Of a stretch of DNA of 13,118 nucleotides, positions 6,517 through 13,118 are shown one piece after another. Below the pieces are notes generated by a model. The model saw only the letters and a list, made by a program, of their open reading frames with translations, had not been told where the DNA came from and ran no database searches. Within the stretch, counting starts at the first letter, position 1, and each line of letters opens with the position of its first letter. The DNA is from Gemmatimonadaceae bacterium (GTDB lineage: Bacteria; Latescibacterota; UBA2968; UBA8231): contig PBSR01000254.1 of assembly GCA_002726335.1 (NCBI GenBank), forward strand, positions 1 through 13,118. Direction: 5' to 3'. The translations under genes and the position numbers were made by a program.

Positions 6517-7840
6517 CTGCTCGGGCCACGGCAAGGGGGATGGTCTGTTGGCGACCGGTCCAGCCCTGCCCGGCGCGGGCTGCCAGCACGCCGAGCAGAC
6601 AGGCACCCAGGGCCAGACCGGTAAGGGCCATCGTCAGAGCCGCGGCGTAGACGAGGGGAACCCAGCCGCTGATGATGGCCCCACAGCCCAGCACGAGAGT
6701 CAATGCGTGCAGCCAGTAAGCGACCGTGGCGCGCCCCACAGGCAGCATGCGCCGCATGGGCGGTACCGGTTCCAGGCCGACAAGCGCGGCGAAGCGATGG
6801 AACCAGACGAGAAACGGGACAATCCGTGTCAGCATCCCGTGAACGATCATCCCGGCCCAACCCCAGATCGCCAGCCACCCGAAGACCAGGGGCCAGCGCG
6901 GGTCGTCGAGCCAGAGCGCGGCGAGAGCGGCAGCAAAGACGACGGGGGCACAGCCCAGTCCCGTGTACCAGAACCGCAAGCTGATGTCGGCCCGGCGTCG
7001 CCGCCGCCGTCTCAGTCGGATCGCCGCCACCACCGGATGGAGGAGCCAGATTGCCGCGGCGCCGGGTCCAACGGCCAGAGAGACCGTCTGCGCGTCCGCA
7101 CCGATCAACAACAGCACGGCCGGGATCGTCGCGGCGGAAAACGTCAGCCATAGAGACAGGATCCGCGACACACGAGGCAGAGGGTCGGCCAGGTAGAACA
7201 TGGGCAGCACTTGCCAGGAGACGGCCGTGATCAGCCCGCCGACCCAGACCACGAGTCCGAACGAGGCATGGGCGACGGTCCAGGCGAGCCAGTCGAGGTT
7301 CAGATCGGCGGTGAATCGACTGCAGACTGCTCGGAGCCCGAATCCGGAGACCAGGGCCAGGCCGATGACGGCGACGCGGACCCCGGTCACCGTGTGACTG
7401 CGGGTCGGCGCACGAATCAGGGCGATGGCGACGGGGATCAGGAAGAGGACGAGGGCCGCCGTGAGACTGCCGCCGGCAACCAGAAAGGCCACCTTGCTGC
7501 CGCCGAGGAATGCCAGGACCAGGGAAACGACGCCGAGGACGAGACACAGGTGGACAACGTGGGCCAGGCGCAGCCAGGGCACCGTACCTCCCGCCACAAC
7601 GGGAATGATCTGATAGAGAGCGCCGAACATGACGGGGCAGAGAAACCCCAGAGTGCCCACATGGGTGAAGGCCAGAGTGGCCGGCACCCAGCGGTTCCAG
7701 ATCACCGTGTCGCCATGGATCAGCAGCAATGCGGACGCCCCTACCATTGCCACTGGCGCCAGGAAGAAGAAGCTGAGAGGAACCGCCAGGGGAGGTCCCT
7801 GCTCGGGACTGAGTCCCGCCATCGGCATCGATCCACTCAT
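6503..7840 (-). CDS. Polytopic membrane protein, heme-copper oxidase subunit I / NnrS-like
   Basis: A 445-residue integral membrane protein with about 12 predicted hydrophobic segments. Conserved-looking histidines near membrane faces, LLIHGDTVIWN, LAFTHVGTLGFL, WTVAHASFGL, and GMIVHGMLTRIVPFLVWFHRF, with MFGALYQIIPVVAG and VSWQVLPMFYL, resemble the diheme-binding subunit I-like proteins found in nitrosative-stress and denitrification gene clusters. I do not see the full copper-site residue set of a true oxidase, so catalytic oxidase activity is not claimed. A basic R-rich loop (RLRRRRRRRADI) separates two halves. ATG 7840 overlaps the TetR-DUF2249 stop as ATGA, so the two are translationally coupled. 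The stop TAA falls inside the palindrome before vapBC. Heme binding is an inference from the histidines. Confidence 0.8.
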   Translation of the reverse strand: MSGSMPMAGLSPEQGPPLAVPLSFFFLAPVAMVGASALLLIHGDTVIWNRWVPATLAFTHVGTLGFLCPVMFGALYQIIPVVAGGTVPWLRLAHVVHLCLVLGVVSLVLAFLGGSKVAFLVAGGSLTAALVLFLIPVAIALIRAPTRSHTVTGVRVAVIGLALVSGFGLRAVCSRFTADLNLDWLAWTVAHASFGLVVWVGGLITAVSWQVLPMFYLADPLPRVSRILSLWLTFSAATIPAVLLLIGADAQTVSLAVGPGAAAIWLLHPVVAAIRLRRRRRRRADISLRFWYTGLGCAPVVFAAALAALWLDDPRWPLVFGWLAIWGWAGMIVHGMLTRIVPFLVWFHRFAALVGLEPVPPMRRMLPVGRATVAYWLHALTLVLGCGAIISGWVPLVYAAALTMALTGLALGACLLGVLAARAGQGWTGRQQTIPLAVARADSYA

Positions 7841-8904
7841 CGCGGCTTTTTCACTCTCAGCAGGGCGGTACCGTCCGGCTCATCGTGGACCGCCCACAAC
7901 AGACCACGGCCGTCGAGGTGTTGGATCAGCAACCGCGGATAGCGGGGCAGACGGGCGATGTAGACCTCACCTGCCGGCAACGTGGCCGTCACATGCAGCA
8001 CGCGTTCCAACGGTTCAGGCGCTTCCAGCTGACGCAGGTCTTCGATCTGCCCGCCGTTGACGGAGATCTCCACCGACCACGTCTCCTGGTCGATCTGACG
8101 GTCGCTGACGACGTGGCCCTGCGCACCGAGCAGGGCCAGTAGGGGCTCGGGCCGAAATGGCACGGTGAGGATGACGATTCCCCGTGGTCCTGCCGCCGCG
8201 ACACCGGCCAGGATCTGGCTCAGCGGATCCTCCCCGTCGGCAAGAATCGGCCGCACATCGAGCTCGACGATACCCTCTTCCCCCGGCTCCCCCTGGCCTG
8301 CCGCCACCGGTTGGGATCCGGTGGCACGGACACCATCGAGCCACAACGCCATCAGGGGACCGGCCTGATCCACCAGCGGTGTCCGGCCACCCGAGCTCTG
8401 CCACTGCAGGACCAATCCCTGAATCAGCGCAACGAAGGCCCGGCCAGCCTGTTGAGAATCGACGTGTCGATCGAAGGCCCCCTGCCGTTGCCCCTGACGG
8501 ACGAGCTCGGCCACCAGCGACACCTGCATGGCGACCAGCTGACGCAGGGCGGTCGCCACCTTTCCTGGCTCGGGCAGGGAGAAGAGCAGCCGCGGCAGCC
8601 CGGGGTTCTGCTCCACGTATGCCAGCAGCCCGGCGGTCAGAGCATCCAGCTGTGACGCGGGAGATTGGTGACCGTCAATGATTGCCGCCGCCACCGCCCC
8701 GAGCCTGTCCCGGGTGCTGTCGACGACGGCCAGCATCAGTTCATCACGACTGCGGAAGTGACGGAACAGCGCCGGCTGAGAGATCCCCAGCTGACGGGCG
8801 ATCATGCGTGTGCTCACCGATTCCAGGGGGGTGCCATCGAGCAACTCCAGGGCAGCAGCTACGATCTGCTGCGGTCGATCGATGGATGGCGTCCGCTTCT
8901 TCAT
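7837..8904 (-). CDS. TetR-family regulator fused to two DUF2249 domains
   Basis: A 355-residue protein with three parts. Residues about 8-55 are a TetR DNA-binding domain (SVSTRMIARQLGISQPALFRHF, HTH about 30-50). Residues about 60-200 are a helical TetR ligand/dimer domain. Residues about 212-275 (ELDVRPILADGEDPL ... PFRPEPLLALLGAQGH ... WSVEI) and about 285-352 (APEPLERVL ... LPAGEVYIARLPRYPRLLIQHLDGRGLLW ... LRVKK) each match the DUF2249 pattern (D-x-R, E-R/P-L, LxPGE, P-x-P-L-L, G-x-x-W). DUF2249 is usually a stand-alone small protein next to hemerythrin and NO-related genes, and has a TusA/SirA-like fold. Ordinary TetR proteins are about 200 residues. ATG 8904 is chosen because the TetR fold begins right after it and the operator lies upstream; an ATG at 8934 would place the palindrome in the coding region. 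No clear ribosome binding site is seen. Confidence 0.85.
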   Translation of the reverse strand: MKKRTPSIDRPQQIVAAALELLDGTPLESVSTRMIARQLGISQPALFRHFRSRDELMLAVVDSTRDRLGAVAAAIIDGHQSPASQLDALTAGLLAYVEQNPGLPRLLFSLPEPGKVATALRQLVAMQVSLVAELVRQGQRQGAFDRHVDSQQAGRAFVALIQGLVLQWQSSGGRTPLVDQAGPLMALWLDGVRATGSQPVAAGQGEPGEEGIVELDVRPILADGEDPLSQILAGVAAAGPRGIVILTVPFRPEPLLALLGAQGHVVSDRQIDQETWSVEISVNGGQIEDLRQLEAPEPLERVLHVTATLPAGEVYIARLPRYPRLLIQHLDGRGLLWAVHDEPDGTALLRVKKPR

Positions 8905-8940
8905 TGCGCAGATGTTATCGAGTGATAACTTCATGCGCAA
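8904..8940. promoter_or_regulatory. Nested inverted repeat between TetR-DUF2249 and hemerythrin genes, candidate operator
   Basis: An inner perfect palindrome GTTATCGAGTGATAAC (8914-8929, 6-base arms, 4-base centre) is enclosed by outer arms TTGCGCA (8904-8910) and TGCGCAA (8934-8940), also perfect, separated from the inner arms by 3 and 4 bases. The element is centred in the divergent gap and touches the TetR start codon. It is the natural binding site for the TetR protein, giving autoregulation and control of the hemerythrin operon. The inner part also has the 5-4-5 geometry of FNR/DNR boxes (TTATC-N4-GATAA against TTGAT-N4-ATCAA), so an FNR-family regulator is an alternative. Confidence 0.6.
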
Positions 8941-8960
8941 CCCACTATGGAGACTGACTG

Positions 8961-9413
8961 ATGAGCGATGCAGCGTCGAGTGACCCAAAAGCTTTCTTCA
9001 CCGCCGATCACCACAACTGTGACGAGCTGTGGAGCAAGGTGGAACAGGCCGTCGACGAGGGAAAGCAGGACGAGGCCCGAGCGCTGTGGCAGGAATTCGA
9101 GAAATCCATCCGCAGGCACTTTGCCATGGAAGAGGAGCAGCTGTTCCCTGCCATCGAGGACGCGATGAACATGCACGGCGGCGGACCGACGGAAGTGATG
9201 CGCATGGAACACCGGCAGATGCGCGCTGTCCTCGATCAGATGGCTGAGTCGGTGGCCGCCGGTGATCTGCAGGGAATGGCGGATCACGGGGATACGCTGT
9301 TGATGCTGACGCAGCAGCACAACGTCAAGGAAGAGGGTATCCTCTATCCGATGGCGAGCCAGAGTCTGGGTGCGCAGTGGCAGGAACTGGCCGCCCGTCT
9401 CGGATCCTACTGA
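8961..9413 (+). CDS. Hemerythrin HHE-domain protein
   Basis: A 150-residue soluble protein that is one four-helix hemerythrin domain binding a non-heme di-iron centre. Ligand candidates in order: H17/H18 in TADHHNCDELW, H53 with E57 in RRHFAMEEEQLFP, H82 in MRMEHRQMR, and H120 with E124 in QQHNVKEEGILYP. This is the pattern seen in the C-terminal domain of RIC/YtfE-type di-iron proteins and in stand-alone HHE proteins. Such proteins bind O2 or NO, or help repair iron-sulfur centres damaged by NO. There is no signal peptide. The start has GGAGA seven bases upstream. It diverges from the TetR-DUF2249 gene across the nested palindrome and is followed 13 bases later by a small membrane protein. 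Confidence 0.93.
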   Translation: MSDAASSDPKAFFTADHHNCDELWSKVEQAVDEGKQDEARALWQEFEKSIRRHFAMEEEQLFPAIEDAMNMHGGGPTEVMRMEHRQMRAVLDQMAESVAAGDLQGMADHGDTLLMLTQQHNVKEEGILYPMASQSLGAQWQELAARLGSY

Positions 9414-9426
9414 GTTGGCCCCCGTG

Positions 9427-9822
9427 ATGATCCCGACTCTTCGACGACTGCCGAGTGGCGCGGAGCGCCTGCGGCTCTTTGAAGCCATGGAGGGTCGATT
9501 CTCACTGCAGGCTCGCGCCGTCACGCTCGTGACCGGCGGTGCCGGGTTCTATATGATGGTTGGGCTCGACGCCTGGAGTCGATACCTGGATCCGTCGCTA
9601 TGGTGGACCCACCTGATGACGTTTGTCTGGCTCGTGTTTGCTCTCGTACTGTTCGTCTTCGAGCCCCTCTTCCTCCATCGGTGGTTCAAGGAGTTCGCAG
9701 AGCGCGACTCGGATCGGGCCTTTCGTCTGCTGCATCGATTCCATGTCCTGCTCTTGACTCTCAGCCTGCTGGCCATCGCTGGTGCTGTGGCCGGAGTGCG
9801 TGGGTTCCTGAGGTTCGACTAG
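9427..9822 (+). CDS. Small conserved membrane protein of hemerythrin/NO-type clusters
   Basis: A 131-residue protein with three to four hydrophobic segments: ARAVTLVTGGAGFYMMVGL, WWTHLMTFVWLVFALVLFVFEPLFLH, and RLLHRFHVLLLTLSLLAIAGAVAGVRGF. Several histidines lie at segment ends (THLM, FLHRW, LLHRFH), compatible with heme or metal binding as in cytochrome b561/CopD-like small proteins; this is inference. It resembles unnamed membrane proteins that I recall beside hemerythrin genes, but I cannot assign a function. The start is uncertain: ATG 9427 (or the adjacent GTG 9424) leaves a 13-base gap after the hemerythrin stop and has only a weak ribosome binding site; an ATG at 9370 in the same frame would overlap the hemerythrin gene. 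Confidence 0.75.
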   Translation: MIPTLRRLPSGAERLRLFEAMEGRFSLQARAVTLVTGGAGFYMMVGLDAWSRYLDPSLWWTHLMTFVWLVFALVLFVFEPLFLHRWFKEFAERDSDRAFRLLHRFHVLLLTLSLLAIAGAVAGVRGFLRFD

Positions 9823-9839
9823 AAGCGGGAAGGACAGAC

Positions 9840-11243
9840 ATGACCGAACTCTGGCAGCACGGCGCTGGCGAGCTCGCCGCCATGATCCGGGAGGGCGAGA
9901 CCAGCTCCCTCGACGTGATCGACGCCCACCTTCGCCGCATCGAGCAGGTAAACGGTTCGGTGAATGCCATCGTGCGGGTCCTCGCCGACGACGCGCGCGC
10001 CGCAGCGCAGGCCGCGGATGCGGCCCTTGCCGCCGGCAAGGACCTGGGTCCGCTGGGCGGTGTTCCCTTCACCATCAAGGAAAACATCGACGTCGCCGAC
10101 CTTCCTACCACCCATGGGCTTCAGGCGCTGGCCGACGCCATCGCTCCGCTCGACGCACCGGTGGTCGAACGGATGAAAGCCGCCGGCGCCGTCCCTCTGG
10201 CGCGCACGAACCTGCCTGACATGGGACTGAGAATCCACACCGACAGCGAGCTCCACGGCCTGACGCTGAATCCCTGGCATCCGGAGCGAACCGCAGGCGG
10301 AAGCTCTGGTGGCGAGGCAGTTGCCCTGGCCACGGGAATGTCGCCCATCGGGCTGGGCAACGACCTCGGCGGATCGCTGCGAAACCCCGCCAGCTGCTGT
10401 TCGATTGCCTCCATCAAACCCACGCTTGGGCGAGTGCCATCAGCCAGCACCTACCCCGGGCCCGATGCTTCGATCACCTTGCAGTTGCTCGCGGTGCAGG
10501 GGCCGATGGCCAGGACCGTGGCCGATGTCCGCCTGGGTCTGGCCGCCCTGTCCGGGGCGCATGTGCGCGATCCGCAATCGGTTCCCCTGCCCCTCACGGC
10601 ACCGGAGCCAGCAAGGCGTCGAGTGGCCGTCATGGCAGAGCCACCGGGTGGCACGACCGATCCCCGTGTCGCCGCAGTGACCCGCGCCGCCGCCGCCGCC
10701 CTTGAAGCGGCCGGGTGCCACGTCGAAGAAATCGACGGCCCCCGCTTCGACGAGGTCGTCGACTGCTGGCAAACCCTCGTGCTGGGCGAGGTCGTCATGG
10801 CCCTGCCGCTGCTGGAGCCGATCCTGTCGCCGGAGGCAACGGCGTTCCTGCGCATGGCCGGTGAGTTGAAGGCTCCGCCCACGCTCGAGAGCCTTGGCCT
10901 GGCATGGATGCAGCGTCATTCGCTCATGCGCGACTGGAATGTCTTCTTCAGCGACTGGGACGTGGTGCTCACACCGACCTGGACCGACCTCCCCTTCGTT
11001 CACGGCGTGGACGCCGAGTCTTCCGAGAGTTCGCTGGCCACCTTGGTGGCCGCCCGAGCGGTGACGCTGGCCAACCTGTTGGGCCTGCCATCGGCCGCTG
11101 TGCCCGCAGGCCTGGTGGACGGTCTGCCGGTGGGTGTGCTGGTCAATGGCCCGCGCTGGAGTGAGCTGCTGTGCCTCGAAGTGGCGGAGACCCTCGAGGG
11201 TGCGGGACTGGGGGCCATCACCCCCATCGACCCCACCTTCTGA
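9840..11243 (+). CDS. Amidase-signature family hydrolase
   Basis: A 467-residue amidase-signature enzyme that hydrolyses amide (sometimes ester) bonds using a Ser-cisSer-Lys triad. The triad is complete: K80 in GVPFTIKENIDV, the cis-serine S155 in TAGGSSGGEA, and the nucleophile S179 in GNDLGGSLRNPAS. The C-terminal half ends in LTPTWTDLPF and LPSAAVPAGLVDGLPVGVLVNG, the usual family closing blocks. The length is typical. It is unlikely to be GatA, because no gatB or gatC is nearby and the substrate-side blocks differ. There is no signal peptide. ATG 9840 has AAGGA five bases upstream; an in-frame start at 9600 would overlap most of the membrane protein gene. It lies 17 bases after that gene and 12 bases before the fucosidase, so co-transcription is likely. 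The substrate is unknown. Confidence 0.93.
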   Translation: MTELWQHGAGELAAMIREGETSSLDVIDAHLRRIEQVNGSVNAIVRVLADDARAAAQAADAALAAGKDLGPLGGVPFTIKENIDVADLPTTHGLQALADAIAPLDAPVVERMKAAGAVPLARTNLPDMGLRIHTDSELHGLTLNPWHPERTAGGSSGGEAVALATGMSPIGLGNDLGGSLRNPASCCSIASIKPTLGRVPSASTYPGPDASITLQLLAVQGPMARTVADVRLGLAALSGAHVRDPQSVPLPLTAPEPARRRVAVMAEPPGGTTDPRVAAVTRAAAAALEAAGCHVEEIDGPRFDEVVDCWQTLVLGEVVMALPLLEPILSPEATAFLRMAGELKAPPTLESLGLAWMQRHSLMRDWNVFFSDWDVVLTPTWTDLPFVHGVDAESSESSLATLVAARAVTLANLLGLPSAAVPAGLVDGLPVGVLVNGPRWSELLCLEVAETLEGAGLGAITPIDPTF

Positions 11244-11255
11244 ACAGGAGACACG

Positions 11256-12725
11256 ATGTCATCACAACCCTACGAGCCGACCTTCCCATCGCTGTCCGAC
11301 TACGAATGTCCGGAGTGGTTCCGTGACGCCAAGTTCGGTATCTGGAGCCATTGGGGGCCGCAGAGTGTACCCATGTATGGCGACTGGTATGCGCGCCACA
11401 TGTACATCCAGGGCCATCCCCAGAACCTGTATCACGTACGGCACTACGGGCATCCCTCGACCTTCGGCTACAAAGACATCTGTGCTCTGTGGAAGGCGGA
11501 ACGCTTCGATCCGGAAGCCCTGATGGCGCTCTACCGGAAGGCCGGGGCGCGCTACTTCGTGGGGCAGGCCATGCACCACGATCACTTCTTCAACTACCCC
11601 TCGAAGCTCAACCGCTTCAACTCCACGCAGGTCGGCCCCATGAAGGACATCTGTGGGTTGTGGAGAGCCGCGGCGGACAAGGAGGGCATGGCCTTCGGCC
11701 TGACCGAGCACCTGGGCGCCACGTTCTCCTGGTGGCGGACGAACAAGTGGTGCGACACCGAGGGCCCCCACGCCGGCGTGCCCTATGACGGCAACGACCC
11801 GGAATACCGGGACTTCTACCTCGACAACTACGAGCACGTCGAAGGCGTGGACCGCACCCAGACACAGGCGCGCCCATGGTATACGCCGAACGAAGGCTTC
11901 CGCGACTACTGGCGTTCCGTCATCAAGGAGGTCATCGACCTCTACACGCCCGACCTGCTCTACTCGGACGGCTCGCTGCCCTTCGGATCACCCGACGTGC
12001 CACCAGGTGATCCGGACTTTCACCACGGTCTGGATGTGGTGGCCCATCTCTACAACACGTCCGCCCGGAAGCACGGCGCGTCACGGGCGGTCTACAATCA
12101 CAAGGACCGCCGCACCGAGGTGAACTGCGTCGGCATGCTCGACATCGAGCGCAGCCAGCTGCCCGGTATCAACCCGGTGCCCTGGCAGACCGACACCTGC
12201 ATCGGCGTCTGGTTCTATGACGTGCGTCGGGAGTTCAAGAAACCCGGCCATGTCATCGAGATGTTGATCGACATCGTCGCCAAGAACGGCAACCTGCTGC
12301 TCAATATCCTGCAGAAGCCGGACGGCTCGATCGACGATGAGACGCACTTCCTGCTCGATGAGCTGGCCGACTGGTTTGCCATCAACGGCGAGGCCATTCA
12401 CGGCACCCGCCCCTGGCGCGAATCCGGCGAGGGCGACAGTCTCGTCGCCATCGACGGTTTCAAGGAGGAGCAGGTGGCCTGGAACTCCTCCGACTATCGG
12501 TTCACGCAGAAAGAGAACACCCTCTACGCCTTCATGCTGGCAGCCCCGTCGAACCGGGTCGCGGTGGTCAAGAGTCTCACGGAGGCTGAGAAGGTGACCG
12601 GCGTGCAACTCCTGGGCGCGGGGCCCTGCCAGTTCAGCCAGGCTTTCGGCACGCTCACGGTCCAGCTGCCGGAGGCGTTGCCCTCCACATATTCGAACGT
12701 GCTGGCCATCGATCTGGCGGAGTGA
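11256..12725 (+). CDS. Alpha-L-fucosidase, glycoside hydrolase family 29
   Basis: A 489-residue GH29 retaining fucosidase. The N-terminal (beta/alpha)8 domain shows WFRDAKFGIWSHWGP (about 21-35), the GH29-type HHDHF (107-111; most members have HHDGF), TEHLGATFSWW, and LYTPDLLYSDGSL, where D238 is the expected nucleophile. The later PWQTDTCIGVWFYD and IVAKNGNLLLNILQKPDGSIDDET blocks are characteristic. The C-terminal stretch from about 400 is the beta-sandwich domain. No signal peptide or lipobox is seen, so it should act on imported fucosylated oligosaccharides in the cytoplasm. The start has AGGAG five bases upstream. It follows the amidase in the same direction. The acid/base residue is variable in GH29 and I cannot place it with confidence. 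Linkage specificity is not visible. Confidence 0.94.
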   Translation: MSSQPYEPTFPSLSDYECPEWFRDAKFGIWSHWGPQSVPMYGDWYARHMYIQGHPQNLYHVRHYGHPSTFGYKDICALWKAERFDPEALMALYRKAGARYFVGQAMHHDHFFNYPSKLNRFNSTQVGPMKDICGLWRAAADKEGMAFGLTEHLGATFSWWRTNKWCDTEGPHAGVPYDGNDPEYRDFYLDNYEHVEGVDRTQTQARPWYTPNEGFRDYWRSVIKEVIDLYTPDLLYSDGSLPFGSPDVPPGDPDFHHGLDVVAHLYNTSARKHGASRAVYNHKDRRTEVNCVGMLDIERSQLPGINPVPWQTDTCIGVWFYDVRREFKKPGHVIEMLIDIVAKNGNLLLNILQKPDGSIDDETHFLLDELADWFAINGEAIHGTRPWRESGEGDSLVAIDGFKEEQVAWNSSDYRFTQKENTLYAFMLAAPSNRVAVVKSLTEAEKVTGVQLLGAGPCQFSQAFGTLTVQLPEALPSTYSNVLAIDLAE

Positions 12726-12729
12726 GCTG

Positions 12730-12807
12730 TTGAATCCGCTGGATCCGCTCACCGAGCAACTCGCCTACCCGGACGGTTATGTCGTGGCAGGCTGGCGGCT
12801 GAGCGCA
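12730..12807 (+). pseudogene. Possible start of a further operon gene, broken off
   Basis: TTG 12730 has GGAG seven bases upstream, placed over the end of the fucosidase gene, and opens with (M/L)NPLDPLTEQLAYPDGYVV then AGWRLS, which reads like a genuine N-terminus. After about 25 codons the frame stays open but becomes low-quality, Arg/Trp/Cys-rich sequence with no protein character. I infer that a gene downstream of the fucosidase was interrupted near 12800 by the element whose transposase begins at 13025. I do not recognise the family, and the 3' limit given is approximate. Confidence 0.3.
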
Positions 12808-13024
12808 CGATCGACTCAGTTGACCATCTGCATCAGGCGCTGGGTGGTTGAAGCCCGCCGCTGGATGAACTTGGTCACCATGGGCCGTAGAGCCCTGGCC
12901 TTGGTTGCACTGTGTGTGTCGCACAGGATACACAGGTGGGTGCCGTTGACGGCAGCGAATGCTGCAGATGGGCGGTGGGTACTCTGGTGTCGCCGCTGGT
13001 CTCCGTCTTGCAGCCGTGGGTGGC
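12808..13024. other. Leader of the IS91-type element, no supported gene
   Basis: About 215 bases lie between the broken frame and the transposase start. All frames are open in places but none has a convincing start, ribosome binding site or protein character. A short imperfect hairpin (CTGTG and CACAG around 12909-12925) is present. IS91 elements lack terminal inverted repeats, so the left boundary cannot be fixed from one copy. Confidence 0.35.
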
Positions 13025-13118
13025 ATGTCATTCGCCCACACCCATGCCGATGCCCCTGCCTACCGCCGCCGCACGCCCGAGAAGGAGCCCCTCTACCAAG
13101 TCCTGGCTGAGCATCTGG
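13025..13118 (+). CDS. IS91-family transposase, N-terminus only (runs off the window)
   Basis: The frame opened by ATG 13025 reads MSFAHTHADAPAYRRRTPEK and then EPLYQVLAEHL to the window edge. The Y-R-x-R-x-P-E-x-x-x-L-Y-Q-V-L-x-E-H-L pattern is the typical beginning of IS91/IS801-type transposases, just before their zinc-binding and Y2 HUH replication domains. Only about 31 residues are visible, so the catalytic tyrosines cannot be checked. A GTGGGTGG stretch just upstream may serve as the ribosome binding site. The element would transpose by a rolling-circle-like mechanism and could have mobilised the neighbouring genes. Confidence 0.75.
   Translation, partial: MSFAHTHADAPAYRRRTPEKEPLYQVLAEHL

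Noticed and set aside
6965..7020. Run of CG-rich codons giving RLRRRRRRRADI, considered as a simple repeat or sequence error
   Set aside because: The frame stays open on both sides and the basic run falls in a predicted cytoplasmic loop, as expected from the positive-inside rule.
6503..7840. Calling the membrane protein a true nitric oxide reductase or terminal oxidase
   Set aside because: The full set of heme and copper ligand histidines of NorB or CcoN in the right spacing is not seen; only a subunit I-like resemblance can be supported.
7211..7942. A 243-codon plus-strand frame rich in Asp, Gln and Gly opposite the membrane protein
   Set aside because: Composition (runs of DGD, QDQG, EDE) is the antisense image of hydrophobic transmembrane codons; no real domain.
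12816..13031. Minus-strand 71-codon frame ending MVTKFIQRRASTTQRLMQMVN-like, considered as the end of a gene
   Set aside because: It begins within the transposase leader, has no ribosome binding site and no recognisable family. It cannot be told apart from chance.

Overview
The window is GC-rich and densely coded, and reads as a bacterial accessory region. The closest resemblance I can recognise is to Proteobacteria: there is a TetR/DUF2249/hemerythrin cluster, a non-pyrrolysine MttB, a VapBC pair and an IS91-type transposase. I cannot name the genus. A sulfatase and a fucosidase suggest use of sulfated or fucosylated glycans, as in marine, algal-associated or host-associated bacteria; this is inference.

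Left part (127-3750). On the minus strand, an MttB-superfamily corrinoid-dependent methyltransferase is translationally coupled (ATGA overlap) to a Cys/Met-metabolism PLP enzyme. A divergent AraC-type regulator lies across a 157-base gap and is the obvious candidate controller. Next comes a small membrane methyltransferase of the ICMT/PEMT type. It appears to have lost its C-terminus where it runs into a convergent sulfatase gene.

Centre (4361-9822). On the minus strand, from right to left, are a TetR-family regulator with two fused C-terminal DUF2249 domains, an overlapping polytopic membrane protein resembling heme-copper oxidase subunit I, a vapBC toxin-antitoxin pair and a heparan-N-sulfatase-like sulfatase. 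Diverging from the TetR gene are a hemerythrin-domain protein and a small membrane protein. A nested perfect inverted repeat (8904-8940) lies between the TetR and hemerythrin genes and is the best operator candidate in the window. I read these four genes as a stress-response or sensing module for NO, oxygen or redox; the fused regulator is the most unusual item here.

Right part (9840-13118). An amidase-signature hydrolase and a cytoplasmic GH29 alpha-L-fucosidase follow with short gaps (17 and 12 bases), so they may be transcribed with the hemerythrin genes. After the fucosidase, a TTG-started reading frame with a good ribosome binding site seems to begin and then lose sense. The window ends inside the first codons of an IS91-family transposase. 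No tRNA, rRNA, CRISPR array or convincing rho-independent terminator was seen.
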